DNA of 64,000 nt from assembly GCF_000307265.1 (NCBI RefSeq), contig NZ_DF158897.1, forward strand, positions 419,730 to 483,729, given 5' to 3'. This stretch comes from Oscillibacter ruminantium GH1. Its GTDB lineage: Bacteria > Bacillota > Clostridia > Oscillospirales > Oscillospiraceae. Below, in pieces: positions 17,052-25,679 of this stretch. How positions within the stretch are numbered: the stretch's first letter is position 1; every line of letters starts with the position of its first letter. Position numbers and translations under genes: made by a program. A model generated the notes under the pieces. It saw only the letters and a list, made by a program, of their open reading frames with translations. It was not told the origin of the DNA and searched no databases.

Positions 17052-19295
17052 ATGCCAAAGAAAAAGCGCCCCGAAGAAATTGATCACAAGGAAGTAAACC
17101 CCAACGTGATGGGACTGCACGCCGCCGTGGTGGCCCAGCCCATCACCGACACGCTGGAAGTCAACTATATGCCCTACGCCATGAGCGTCATCGTCTCCCG
17201 GGCCATCCCGGAGATCGACGGATTCAAGCCCTCCCACCGCAAGCTTCTGTACACGATGTACAAAATGGGACTGCTCACCGGCGCACGGACGAAGTCTGCC
17301 AACATCGTGGGCCAGACCATGCGCCTGAACCCCCACGGAGACGCCGCCATTTATGATACCATGGTGCGCCTCAGCGTGGGCTACGGTGCATTGCTGACCC
17401 CCTTTGTGGACTCCAAGGGCAACTTCGGCAAGTCCTACTCCCGCGATATGGCTTGGGCCGCCAGCCGGTACACAGAGGCAAAGCTGGCCCCCATCTGCGC
17501 CGAGATTTTTAAGGACATCGACAACGACACGGTGGATTTCATTGACAACTACGACAACACCATGAAGGAGCCGGCCCTTCTGCCCACCACGTTCCCCAAC
17601 ATTCTAGTTTCCGCCAACAGCGGTATCGCCGTGGGCATGGCGTCCCAGTTCTGCGGATTCAATTTAAAAGAGGTATGCGACACCACCGTCGCCTATCTCA
17701 AAAATCCGGACTGCGCCCTGACCGACACCTTATTAGGCCCCGATTTTCCCACCGGCGGCGAGCTGATCTGCGAGCCGGCGGCGTTGGAGGAGATTTACCG
17801 CACCGGCCGGGGCGGCGTGAAGGTCCGGGCCAAGTGGCGCTATGTCAAAGACGAAAACCTGATCGAAATTTACGAAATCCCTTATTCCACCAGCATCGAG
17901 GCCATTCTGGACAAGGTTGCCGAGCTGATTAAGGCGGGGAAAATTAAAGAGATTGCCGACATGCGGGATGAGACGGACCGCTCCGGCCTAAAGCTGACCA
18001 TCGACCTCAAGCGGGGCGTGGACCCCGACCGGCTGATGGCAAAGCTCTTCAAGCAGACGACGCTGCAAGATACGTGCAGCTGCAACTTCAACGTTTTGAT
18101 TGCCGGAATGCCCAAGGTGCTGGGCGTGCGGCAGCTGCTGGAGGAGTGGTGCGCATGGCGCAGGGAATCTGTACGGCGGCGGGTTTATTTTGTTCTGGGG
18201 AAGAAGAAGGACAAGCTGCACCTGCTCAAGGGCCTCAAGCGCATCCTGCTGGATATTGACAAGGCCATAAAAATCATTCGGGAGACAGCGGAGGAAGCCG
18301 AAGTCATCCCCAACCTGATGATTGGCTTTGGCATCGACCAAACACAGGCAGAATATGTGGCCGAAATCAAGCTGCGCAATATCAATAAGGAATACATCCT
18401 CAAGCGGGTTCAGGAAACAGACGCCTTGCAGGATGAGATTGAGGACTTGGAGGACCTTCTGGAAAGCCCGCAGCGGCTGAAAAAGGTCATCATCAGCGAA
18501 CTGAACGAGGTTTCAAAAAAATACGGCCAGCCCCGCCGAACCACACTGATTTACAGCCACGAGGTGGAGGTCTTTGACGAAGAGGACACGGTGGAGGATT
18601 ATCCCGTCAGTGTCTTTTTGTCCCGGGAGGGGTACTTTAAGAAAATTCCCCCTGCGTCTTTGCGAATGAACAGCGAACAAAAATATAAAGACGGAGACAC
18701 ACTGCGCCAGACCTTTGAAACCAGCAATGCGTCGGAAATCATGTTCTTTACCGACCGGTGTCAGGTCTATAAATGCCGTATCTGCGACTTTGAAGACCTG
18801 AAGGCAAGCGTCTTGGGAGATTATCTGCCCACAAAACTTGGGATGGACCCGGAGGAAAGCCCGGTGTTCGCCTGTCTGCCGGGAGACTATTCCGGCGCGC
18901 TGCTGTTCTTCTTTGAAAACGGCAAGGCCGCCCGAGTGAATCTGACGGCGTATCAAACCACCTCGAACCGCCGGAAACTGACCGGCGCCTATTCCGACAA
19001 ATCGCCGCTGGCGGCCATCTGCCACCTAAACGAAGAGGAGGAGCTGGCTCTCTATTCCAGCGAACCCCGTGCGCTTATTTTCAGCACCGCTCTGCTCACA
19101 CCCAAGACTACCCGATCCACGCAGGGCGTGGCAGTGATGACCATGAAGCCCAAGTATCATTTGGAAAAGGCCGTGCCTCTTGCGGAAAGCGCCATCGTCA
19201 ACCAGAGCCGCTACCGCGTCCGGTCGGTCCCCGCCGCCGGGTCGCTGCTGCGCGGTGAGGATTCCGAGGAAAAGCAGATCGGTCTTCTGGACTGA
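17052..19295 (+). CDS. parC: Topoisomerase IV-type subunit A (ParC/GyrA family)
   Basis: 747 residues. The breakage-reunion domain begins with VNYMPYAMSVIVSRAIPEIDG. It has NPHGDAAIYDTMVRL in the quinolone-determining region and the active-site tyrosine in ASRYTEAKL. No GyrA box (Q-R-R/K-G-G-x-G) is present in the C-terminal part, in contrast to gyrA at 37435, which supports topoisomerase IV over gyrase. ATG 17052 lies ten bases after GAGG; a TTG at 17043 is too close. It is separated from the B subunit by 273 bases containing a CCCTGCA/TGCAGGG hairpin near 16970 and no gene, so it may also have its own promoter. Confidence 0.88.
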   Translation: MPKKKRPEEIDHKEVNPNVMGLHAAVVAQPITDTLEVNYMPYAMSVIVSRAIPEIDGFKPSHRKLLYTMYKMGLLTGARTKSANIVGQTMRLNPHGDAAIYDTMVRLSVGYGALLTPFVDSKGNFGKSYSRDMAWAASRYTEAKLAPICAEIFKDIDNDTVDFIDNYDNTMKEPALLPTTFPNILVSANSGIAVGMASQFCGFNLKEVCDTTVAYLKNPDCALTDTLLGPDFPTGGELICEPAALEEIYRTGRGGVKVRAKWRYVKDENLIEIYEIPYSTSIEAILDKVAELIKAGKIKEIADMRDETDRSGLKLTIDLKRGVDPDRLMAKLFKQTTLQDTCSCNFNVLIAGMPKVLGVRQLLEEWCAWRRESVRRRVYFVLGKKKDKLHLLKGLKRILLDIDKAIKIIRETAEEAEVIPNLMIGFGIDQTQAEYVAEIKLRNINKEYILKRVQETDALQDEIEDLEDLLESPQRLKKVIISELNEVSKKYGQPRRTTLIYSHEVEVFDEEDTVEDYPVSVFLSREGYFKKIPPASLRMNSEQKYKDGDTLRQTFETSNASEIMFFTDRCQVYKCRICDFEDLKASVLGDYLPTKLGMDPEESPVFACLPGDYSGALLFFFENGKAARVNLTAYQTTSNRRKLTGAYSDKSPLAAICHLNEEEELALYSSEPRALIFSTALLTPKTTRSTQGVAVMTMKPKYHLEKAVPLAESAIVNQSRYRVRSVPAAGSLLRGEDSEEKQIGLLD

Positions 19296-19344
19296 TTTTT
19301 ACAGCCATTTCAGCCTTTTGGAATAGAGCGGATAGAAAGGATCG

Positions 19345-20208
19345 GTGGATATTATAAAAAAGATCTTGAGGAGTTACAGCATTATCACCCTAGGGTCCGT
19401 TATCTTTGCACTGTCCTTTAACTGGTTTTTTGAAGCGAACCAAATCGGTATGGGCGGCCTGACCGGTCTTGCCCAAGTAATTAACGTGCTGCTGCCTTGG
19501 GCGTCGGTCGGTATTTTGTCGGCGGTGCTGAACGTACCGCTGTTCCTTCTGGGGTGGAAGCTCATCGGACGGCATCTGCTGATTTCCTCTCTTTTTTCCA
19601 TGCTGGTCAGTTCCTTGGCCATCGACGGCATCGCTCTGCTATACAAATTCCCGCCCATGGACACCATGCTGGCCTGCCTTGTGGGCGGGGCTCTTTTGGG
19701 CGTGGGCGTGGGGCTGGTCTTTTCTCAGGGCGCCACCACTGGAGGGACCGACATCGTGGCCCGTCTTTTAAAATTAAAATTCCCATGGCTCCCCATGGGA
19801 AAGCTCATTCTGATTCCGGACTTTGTGGTGCTGGCGCTGATCGCCGTGGTCTTCGGCAGTGTCAACGCCGCGTTGTACGGCCTGGTCGCCTTGTTTGTCT
19901 CCACCGTGGTGATTGATAAGATTCTCTACGGTCTGGATGAATCCAAGGTGGCGTACATCATTTCCAACAGCTGGAGAAAAACGGCGGACGCCATTTTGGC
20001 CCGGGACCGGGGCGTCACCATTTTGAACGCTTCGGGCGCCTATACGGGCGACGAGAAGCATGTGCTGTTGGTGGCATTCAAACAGCGGGAGATCGTGGAG
20101 GTAAAGCGCATTGTCCACGAGGCTGATCCCGGCGCATTTTTGATTGTCTGCGACGCCCACGATGTGTTGGGCGAGGGATTCGGGGAATATAAGAAGGAGG
20201 AGATTTGA
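19345..20208 (+). CDS. YitT family membrane protein
   Basis: 287 residues starting at GTG. About five or six hydrophobic segments fill the first 200 residues, with the family signature LVFSQGATTGGTDIVARLL. The soluble C-terminal DUF2179 domain (about 205-280) has GVTILNASGAYTGDEKHVLL. YitT-family proteins are common in Firmicutes; molecular function is unproven. The next gene starts two bases after its stop, with AAGGAGG inside its 3' end, so the two are translated together. Confidence 0.88.
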   Translation: MDIIKKILRSYSIITLGSVIFALSFNWFFEANQIGMGGLTGLAQVINVLLPWASVGILSAVLNVPLFLLGWKLIGRHLLISSLFSMLVSSLAIDGIALLYKFPPMDTMLACLVGGALLGVGVGLVFSQGATTGGTDIVARLLKLKFPWLPMGKLILIPDFVVLALIAVVFGSVNAALYGLVALFVSTVVIDKILYGLDESKVAYIISNSWRKTADAILARDRGVTILNASGAYTGDEKHVLLVAFKQREIVEVKRIVHEADPGAFLIVCDAHDVLGEGFGEYKKEEI

Positions 20209-20210
20209 CG

Positions 20211-20804
20211 ATGGCGGATTTGAAAAAAGCGGCGGAGAATCTGAAAGCGCGCGGTTTCAGTGTCCAGACATTTCAGACGGCGGAGGAAGCGGCGACCTAT
20301 CTCAACGGGGCTATTGACGGAAAAACGGTGGGATTTGGCGGCTCCGTAACGCTGCGGGATATGGGCTTGTATGAGAGCCTTTCCACTCATAATTCCGTGT
20401 ACTGGCACTGGCAGGGAACTCCCATCTCCACAGGCGAGGCGGAAAAGGCGCAGATCTACCTGTCCTCTGTCAACGGATTGGATGAAGAGGGCGACCTCAT
20501 CAACATCGACGGCAACGGTAACCGGGTTGCCTCCATGCTGTATGGTCACGAGAAGCTGTATCTGGTGGTGGGCCGCAACAAGCTGGCCGGTACTTACGAC
20601 GAGGCGCTGTGGCGCGCCCGAAACATTGCCGCGCCGAAAAACGCCCAGCGGCTTCAGACGAAGACTCCCTGTGCCGTGAACGGCGACCGGTGCTATGACT
20701 GCAAGAGTCCCGCCCGCATATGCCGGGGACTGGCGGTGCTGTGGCGGCCCATGAGCGGCATGGAGACGGAGATTGTTTTGATTGATCAGGACCTGGGATT
20801 CTAA
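20211..20804 (+). CDS. LUD-domain protein (lactate utilization/LutC-like)
   Basis: 197 residues covering one LUD domain (PF02589). The typical core FGGSVTLRDMGLYESL and a C-terminal cysteine cluster CYDCKSPARIC are visible. Related single-domain proteins are annotated as lactate utilization proteins, but lutA and lutB partners are missing here, so a lactate role is not shown. ATG 20211 is chosen over TTG 20205 because AAGGAGG is ten bases upstream. It sits between yitT and a lipoprotein gene. Confidence 0.85.
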   Translation: MADLKKAAENLKARGFSVQTFQTAEEAATYLNGAIDGKTVGFGGSVTLRDMGLYESLSTHNSVYWHWQGTPISTGEAEKAQIYLSSVNGLDEEGDLINIDGNGNRVASMLYGHEKLYLVVGRNKLAGTYDEALWRARNIAAPKNAQRLQTKTPCAVNGDRCYDCKSPARICRGLAVLWRPMSGMETEIVLIDQDLGF

Positions 20805-20861
20805 AAGCGGCGCAAAACGGTTTCCTATTTTTTTCTAACAAACGAAAGGAGGCGCGGACGG

Positions 20862-21581
20862 ATGAAAAAGCGCATGTGTTTGCTGCTGGCAGGGTGTATG
20901 CTGCTCTCCGGCTGCGCCTCTCTGCTCGACCGGGAGTACAGCACGGTGGAGGCTCATTCCAGCAAGTTCTGGGAGAGTGAGGCCACCGGCATTCTCCGGG
21001 CGGAGAGCTATCAGGACGTGGTCAACGACCTGATGCTGCTGATCGGCCAGCATACGGAGCAGGCAGTAATCCGTCTTTACACCTATGACGACGGCGTCTC
21101 CGTGGCGGACGGGCTGGAAAAGGCCGCCGCCGAGGTGCAGCAGGAAACCGCCCTCGGAAATTACGCGGTGGAATATATCACTTCCTCGTCCACTGCCCAA
21201 AGGGGATATTACGAGCTTTCCGTCCAGCTGGGCTATCGCCGCACCATGGAGCAAATCGCATCCATCGTCAATGCCACCAGCGTTGCGGCGGTGCAAAGTC
21301 TTTTGGAAACGGCGCTGGACGACGGAAAGACAGAGCTGACGGTCCGCGTGGGCTATTGGCAGGAGGAGGATAGGGCCGCGGTGGACCAGACGGTGTCCGA
21401 CCTTCGGACGCAGCGAGAGCTGGCTGAGACACCGGAATGGACCGTGTCTTACTATCCGGCATCCGGCCCCGTGGGTCTGATTGAATTTAATCTGGCTTCG
21501 GCCGCTGAAAAGACCATGCATCCGGTAGAGGCGACAGATGGAACGACGGGTGCATTCCTGGAAAATCCACAAAATCCGTAA
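20862..21581 (+). CDS. Predicted lipoprotein of unknown function
   Basis: 239 residues. A short lipoprotein signal ends in the lipobox LLSGC (Cys20), so the protein should be anchored outside the membrane. The mature part alternates predicted helix and strand with no enzyme motif that I recognise (ESYQDVVNDLMLLI, YELSVQLGYRRTMEQ). I cannot assign a family. It follows the LUD gene by 57 bases with AAAGGAGG upstream and may be the last gene of the yitT-LUD unit. Confidence 0.75.
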   Translation: MKKRMCLLLAGCMLLSGCASLLDREYSTVEAHSSKFWESEATGILRAESYQDVVNDLMLLIGQHTEQAVIRLYTYDDGVSVADGLEKAAAEVQQETALGNYAVEYITSSSTAQRGYYELSVQLGYRRTMEQIASIVNATSVAAVQSLLETALDDGKTELTVRVGYWQEEDRAAVDQTVSDLRTQRELAETPEWTVSYYPASGPVGLIEFNLASAAEKTMHPVEATDGTTGAFLENPQNP

Positions 21582-21588
21582 ATAAGGG

Positions 21589-21617
21589 TTGACAGAAACC
21601 TCTTTCTTTGTTAAAAT
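21589..21617 (+). promoter_or_regulatory. Promoter of tRNA-Gly
   Basis: Perfect -35 TTGACA (21589-21594), 17 bases, -10 TAAAAT (21612-21617), 12 bases before the mature tRNA. Confidence 0.88.
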
Positions 21618-21629
21618 AACTCTTGTTTC

Positions 21630-21705
21630 GCGGGCATAGCTCATCTGGTAGAGCGCCACCTTGCCAAGGTGGAGGTAGCGAGTTCGAGCCTCGTTGCCCG
21701 CTCCA
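21630..21705 (+). tRNA. tRNA-Gly (anticodon GCC), CCA encoded
   Basis: A complete cloverleaf can be drawn: acceptor GCGGGCA/TGCCCGC, D arm GCTC...GAGC, anticodon arm CCACC-TTGCCAA-GGTGG with anticodon GCC, and T arm GCGAG-TTCGAGC-CTCGT. The discriminator base is T (21702) and CCA is encoded at 21703-21705. It has its own promoter and terminator. A glycine T-box that should read this tRNA lies at 50128. Confidence 0.97.
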
Positions 21706-21707
21706 TT

Positions 21708-21749
21708 GAAGCACTCTCCACCCAATAGGGTGGGGAGTGCTTCTTTTTT
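21708..21749 (+). terminator. Terminator of tRNA-Gly
   Basis: 16-bp stem GAAGCACTCTCCACCC with a 4-base loop and TTTTTT. Confidence 0.95.
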
Positions 21750-22133
21750 GATGCGCAGGACTTTTAGCTGAAATACAGATCTCTCTAAACATCTGGTACA
21801 CACGCCTTGTTCCGCATACGGCACTTTGAAAGATTTCCTGCAAAGAGTTCGCGAAGAAACCGATATAGCGTCTAAATTGCATATAATTGTAGGCAATATA
21901 TATGAAAAATCCTTCATTTTTTGTATCCAATTGTGCTTTTTAACGTGTCCCCCCACTAGACATTTCCTCTGGTTTGTGTTAGGCTCGATGATGCGATTAC
22001 GAGCAAGCTGCTTCAGTTTAAAAGGTGGCATGAACTGAGACAAGGCGTTTGTAGGTCGGCAGAGTGTTTGGAAGAGCTCTGTCAGCTGTGCGGGCAGCCG
22101 GAAACAGCTATAATATGAATAAGAGGTATTGAA
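21750..22133. other. Lower-GC gene-free stretch downstream of tRNA-Gly
   Basis: About 384 bases, clearly richer in A/T than the neighbours, with no supported gene. A TATAAT at 22109-22114 lies 20 bases before the antiporter start but has no good -35. Short hairpins occur near 22070-22110. It may be the leader of the antiporter gene or a relic of an insertion next to the tRNA; no attachment-site repeat of the tRNA 3' end is visible. Confidence 0.4.
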
Positions 22134-23519
22134 ATGGAATCCTATGAGTTTGTATTTGATGTCGCCATCATTATTTTGGTGACAAAGGTTTTCAGCATCA
22201 TGTCCAAACGGGTGGATATGCCGCAGGTGGTCGGGTCCTTGGTTGCAGGACTTCTGTTGGGTCCAAGCATTCTGAATCTGGTGCAGCCCAGCGACTTTCT
22301 TTCGATGCTGTCGGAACTCGGCGTGATTGTTCTGATGTTCAGTGCAGGCTTGCAGACGGACATCAGTGAACTGAAGAAATCCGGCAAGGCGGCCTTTTTT
22401 ATCGCCCTGATCGGCGTACTGGTTCCTTTGGCCGGCGGCTACGCGCTGGCTGCGGCCTTTAACGGCGGCGGCGACCCGCTGAAAAATATGTTTGTCGGCA
22501 CGGTGTTTACCGCCACCTCCGTGTCCATCAGTGTGGAAACGCTGAAGGAGATGGGAAAGCTCTCCACCCGATCCGGCAACGCGATTTTGGGCGCGGCGCT
22601 GATCGACGATGTGCTGGGCCTGATCTTGCTGACGCTGATCACCAGCGCATCCAGTGGCAATGTCAGTATCTGGCTGGTGATGCTTAAGATCGCGGCGTTC
22701 TTTGTGATGACGTTGATTATGGGATACTTTCTCCACAAGCTCATTCAAAAGTGGATGGTTTCGGCCCGTTGGAACCGCAAGCGCTTTGCCGTCATTTCCA
22801 TCGCGTTTTGCTTCTTCTATGCTTATGTCGCCGAAACATTTTTCGGCGTGGCAGACATCATCGGCGCGTTCTGCGCGGGTCTGATTATCGCCAACACTGC
22901 GCGGGCGATTTACGTACAGTCCCAGTGTGAAACTCTGTCCTATATGTTTCTCTCTCCCATCTTCTTTGCCAGCGTTGGTTTGAAGGTGGTTCTGTCCTCC
23001 ATGGACGCGCGGGTTATGGTTTTGGCAGTTGTTTCTATCGTGGTGGCAATTGTAACGAAGGTTGTCGGCTGCGGCTTGGGCGCAAAGATGTTTCATTATA
23101 CCAACGCCGAAAGCCTGCGAATTGGCGTGGGTATGATTTCCCGCGGCGAGGTCGCTCTGATTGTGGCCAACAAGGGCATTGCCAGCGGATTGATGGACCC
23201 TGTGTTTCTGGCTCCCATGGTGCTGATGGTCGTCGCCTCCACCATTGTGACTCCCATTCTGCTGCGGGCTGTGTATCCCAAGAGTCCTGCAAAGGATTAC
23301 AGCGATCTGGTTCACAGCGACTTGGTTGAAAACTTTGAAGAGGTCAAGCAGTTCGATGAGGCCGCCCAGACCATGCTGGAAATCCACAATAAACTGAAGG
23401 GAGACGCCCCTCAGGGTCTGCGGCATAAGGAATCGGCAGGGGAAACGTCCTCTGAAGGCGGTAAACCCGTGGCACAGAACCACAAAAAGTGCCCAAAAAA
23501 GAATCCGGGAGAAGTCTGA
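22134..23519 (+). CDS. Cation:proton antiporter (CPA2/KefB type)
   Basis: 461 residues with about 12 hydrophobic segments over residues 5-390. Recognisable features are [15 protein letters not shown] near the start, the ion-binding region [14 protein letters not shown] (paired Asp) and [18 protein letters not shown] near the end of the membrane domain. It fits PF00999 CPA2 exchangers. It has no TrkA-N or TrkA-C domain; instead a charged 70-residue cytoplasmic tail. Likely exchanges Na+ or K+ for H+ in the cytoplasmic membrane; the ion cannot be told from sequence. Monocistronic between a gene-free leader and a terminator. Confidence 0.9.
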   Translation: MESYEFVFDVAIIILVTKVFSIMSKRVDMPQVVGSLVAGLLLGPSILNLVQPSDFLSMLSELGVIVLMFSAGLQTDISELKKSGKAAFFIALIGVLVPLAGGYALAAAFNGGGDPLKNMFVGTVFTATSVSISVETLKEMGKLSTRSGNAILGAALIDDVLGLILLTLITSASSGNVSIWLVMLKIAAFFVMTLIMGYFLHKLIQKWMVSARWNRKRFAVISIAFCFFYAYVAETFFGVADIIGAFCAGLIIANTARAIYVQSQCETLSYMFLSPIFFASVGLKVVLSSMDARVMVLAVVSIVVAIVTKVVGCGLGAKMFHYTNAESLRIGVGMISRGEVALIVANKGIASGLMDPVFLAPMVLMVVASTIVTPILLRAVYPKSPAKDYSDLVHSDLVENFEEVKQFDEAAQTMLEIHNKLKGDAPQGLRHKESAGETSSEGGKPVAQNHKKCPKKNPGEV

Positions 23520-23526
23520 ATTCTTT

Positions 23527-23570
23527 AAAAAAGCAGGCAAGCGCGAAAATGTGGCGCTTGTCTGCTTTTC
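23527..23570 (+). terminator. Terminator of the antiporter gene
   Basis: Stem AAAAGCAGGCAAGCGC / GCGCTTGTCTGCTTTT with one G-T pair, then a T-rich tail. Confidence 0.88.
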
Positions 23571-23755
23571 TTTATATGAAAACTCCTTCCTTTTTTCTCA
23601 ATTTTCACCTCTTAAGCACCGTTTTCCACAATATTATACCTTTTTGTTGAAAATTTTCCTGTTTACCAATTTTCCTTCTAACGAAAGTATGGAAACTTTT
23701 TTTGAAACGTGGTAGACTATCTCCATCATCTAAATAAAAAGCGAGGAGAAAACCG

Positions 23756-24160
23756 ATGGCAACATTAGAAGAGATTAAAAACGACCGGATCAAGCTGAAT
23801 CGCTTTATGACGTATAACTCCATTGAGCTGAGTTCCTTGGAGGAGGACCGGGCGGAATGCCGCCTGACGCTGCGGCCGGAGAGCACAAACCCCCACGGAA
23901 TGCTGCACGGCGGCGCATTATACACCATGGCGGACAGCACCGCCGGTTCCGCCGCCCACTCCGACGGGCGCATCTATGTGACACAGAGCAGCTCCATGAA
24001 CTTCCTGTCCAACATTAAAGAGGGAACCGCGGTGGCAATCGGGACTGTGCGGCACCGGGGCAAAAAAACCTGCCTTGTCAATGTGGACATCAGTGCCGAA
24101 GCTACCGGAAAACTGCTGGCCACCGGCAGTTTCACGTTCTTCTGCATTGGTACGGAATAA
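23756..24160 (+). CDS. PaaI-family hotdog thioesterase
   Basis: 134 residues, a single hotdog domain. NPHGMLHGGALYTMADSTAG matches the active-site region of PaaI/YbgC-like acyl-CoA thioesterases, where the HGG turn and the acidic residue that follows act in catalysis. It would hydrolyse an acyl- or aryl-CoA thioester in the cytoplasm; the substrate is unknown. Start ATG follows GCGAGGAG. A possible promoter (TGGAAA, 17 bases, TAGACT) lies at 23690-23718. A hairpin without a T run sits at 24203-24232 downstream. Confidence 0.87.
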   Translation: MATLEEIKNDRIKLNRFMTYNSIELSSLEEDRAECRLTLRPESTNPHGMLHGGALYTMADSTAGSAAHSDGRIYVTQSSSMNFLSNIKEGTAVAIGTVRHRGKKTCLVNVDISAEATGKLLATGSFTFFCIGTE

Positions 24161-24280
24161 GAGTTTGCATTTTCAGGTTTTTAACCGCTCAACGAATTTT
24201 CCGCGCCCACAGGTTCAATCACCTGCGGGCGCAGATTCTGTCCGATGCGGTTTTTTCCGGGTGAGAAAGTGATATCCGCC

Positions 24281-24309
24281 TTGCATAAAAGAGCGAAAAA
24301 CTGTAAAAT
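24281..24309 (+). promoter_or_regulatory. Predicted promoter of hemW
   Basis: TTGCAT and TAAAAT separated by 17 bases, ending 42 bases before the TTG start of hemW. Confidence 0.65.
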
Positions 24310-24351
24310 GGACGCTGCGATTGTAATTTACCGGCAAAGGAGGCCGCCGCC

Positions 24352-25581
24352 TTGAAAGAAGACCAAAAAAAACTGGGGCTGTACGTCCACATCCCCTTCT
24401 GTGCAAAAAAGTGCGATTATTGTGATTTTTATTCCCTGCCCGGCGCGGAGGGACGGATGGATGACTATGTGCAGGCGCTGGAAGCCCAATTGGCTGAGAT
24501 TGCGCCCCGCGCAGAGCACCATGTGGTGGACAGCATTTATTTTGGCGGAGGCACCCCCACGCTGCTGGGCGTCAAGCATCTGACACGCCTTTTGAAAGCC
24601 ATTCAAAAGAAATACAGCGTCACAAAGGACGCAGAGATCACACTGGAGGCAAACCCCGAGTCCGCCGGAAACTTTAGAGATCTGCGCGCTTTGCGCAAGG
24701 CGGGATTCAACCGCCTGAGCCTTGGTATGCAGTCCGCCAATGACGAAGAATTGCAAGCCATCGGCCGCATCCACACCGCCGCGCAGGTGAAAACAGCGGT
24801 GGAAGCGGCGCGGAAGGCCAAATTTACCAATCTCTCTCTGGATTTGATTTATGGACTGCCGGGACAATCTCTGGAGACTTGGCAGAAAAACCTGCATGCC
24901 GCCATTGACTTGGCCCCCCAGCACATCTCCTGTTACGGACTGAAGGTGGAAGAGGGAACGCCCCTCTTTTTGCGGCGGGACAGCGAGCAGTTTCCCAGCG
25001 ACGACGCACAGGCAGAAATGTATCTCTGGACGGTGGACTGTCTCCATCGCCACGGTTTTTTCCAGTATGAGATTTCCAACTTTGCCCGGACAGGCTTTGA
25101 GTCCCGGCACAACTTAAAATATTGGACGCTGGGCGAGTATGCGGGCTTTGGCCCCGGAGCGCATTCGGACTTTGGTAATGTGCGCTATGCTTATGAAAAG
25201 GATTTGGACGGCTATCTCTCCGGTATGAAGGCCGGAGGGCCTCTGCTCTCCGAAAACGAGCGCATTCCGCCTCTGGATCGGGACACGGAGTGGATCATGC
25301 TGGGACTGCGCACAGTTTTCGGGCTGGACCCCAAGGTGTTTGAAAACCGGTTCCGGCGCCGGTTTGACTGCTTTGTGCCATTCCTCGAGGAGTGCCGTCA
25401 GGCGGGCTACGCGGTTGAGGAGGACGGTCGCTGGCGCTTGACGCCCAATGGCTTTCTGGTGTCAAACCAGATCATCGGCGGGATGCTGGACGCGCTGGGC
25501 GCGGATAAGAAGCGGCGGGAAGCGGCTCGCGCCAGAGGGGATTTCCGCGTGGATCTGGGCTGCGGCAACCCTCCGCAATAA
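24352..25581 (+). CDS. hemW: Radical SAM heme chaperone HemW
   Basis: 409 residues starting at TTG with AAAGGAGG eight bases upstream. The radical SAM cluster motif is CAKKCDYC, preceded by LYVHIPFC, and the SAM-binding GGGTP follows. HNLKYWTLGEYAGFGPGAHS is the heme-binding-type motif (HNxxYW) that separates HemW from the true coproporphyrinogen oxidase HemN. The C-terminal HemN_C domain is complete. HemW is thought to transfer heme to target enzymes, though in this anaerobe the recipient is unknown. It has its own promoter and terminator. Confidence 0.93.
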   Translation: MKEDQKKLGLYVHIPFCAKKCDYCDFYSLPGAEGRMDDYVQALEAQLAEIAPRAEHHVVDSIYFGGGTPTLLGVKHLTRLLKAIQKKYSVTKDAEITLEANPESAGNFRDLRALRKAGFNRLSLGMQSANDEELQAIGRIHTAAQVKTAVEAARKAKFTNLSLDLIYGLPGQSLETWQKNLHAAIDLAPQHISCYGLKVEEGTPLFLRRDSEQFPSDDAQAEMYLWTVDCLHRHGFFQYEISNFARTGFESRHNLKYWTLGEYAGFGPGAHSDFGNVRYAYEKDLDGYLSGMKAGGPLLSENERIPPLDRDTEWIMLGLRTVFGLDPKVFENRFRRRFDCFVPFLEECRQAGYAVEEDGRWRLTPNGFLVSNQIIGGMLDALGADKKRREAARARGDFRVDLGCGNPPQ

Positions 25582-25584
25582 AAT

Positions 25585-25621
25585 AAAACGGCTCTCTCCA
25601 TTGCTGGTGAGAGCCGTTTTT
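25585..25621 (+). terminator. Terminator of hemW
   Basis: Stem AAAACGGCTCTC / GAGAGCCGTTTT with a T run. Confidence 0.9.
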
Positions 25622-25679
25622 ATAAGATTCGCTGCGTTCTTTTCAATCTGCCGCCCAGTAGAATTCGGGGCGGCAGACT

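Noticed and set aside
21826..22038. 70-codon plus-strand frame after tRNA-Gly
   Set aside because: No ribosome site, no recognised family, and A/T-rich composition unlike the coding sequences here; kept as noncoding.
20835..23540. Open frame of about 900 codons on the minus strand across tRNA-Gly and the antiporter
   Set aside because: It runs through a tRNA, its terminator and three unrelated regions; composition is not protein-like.
24203..24232. Hairpin GCGCCCACAGGT / ACCTGCGGGCGC after the thioesterase gene
   Set aside because: No T run on either strand, so I did not call a terminator; it may only be a processing structure.
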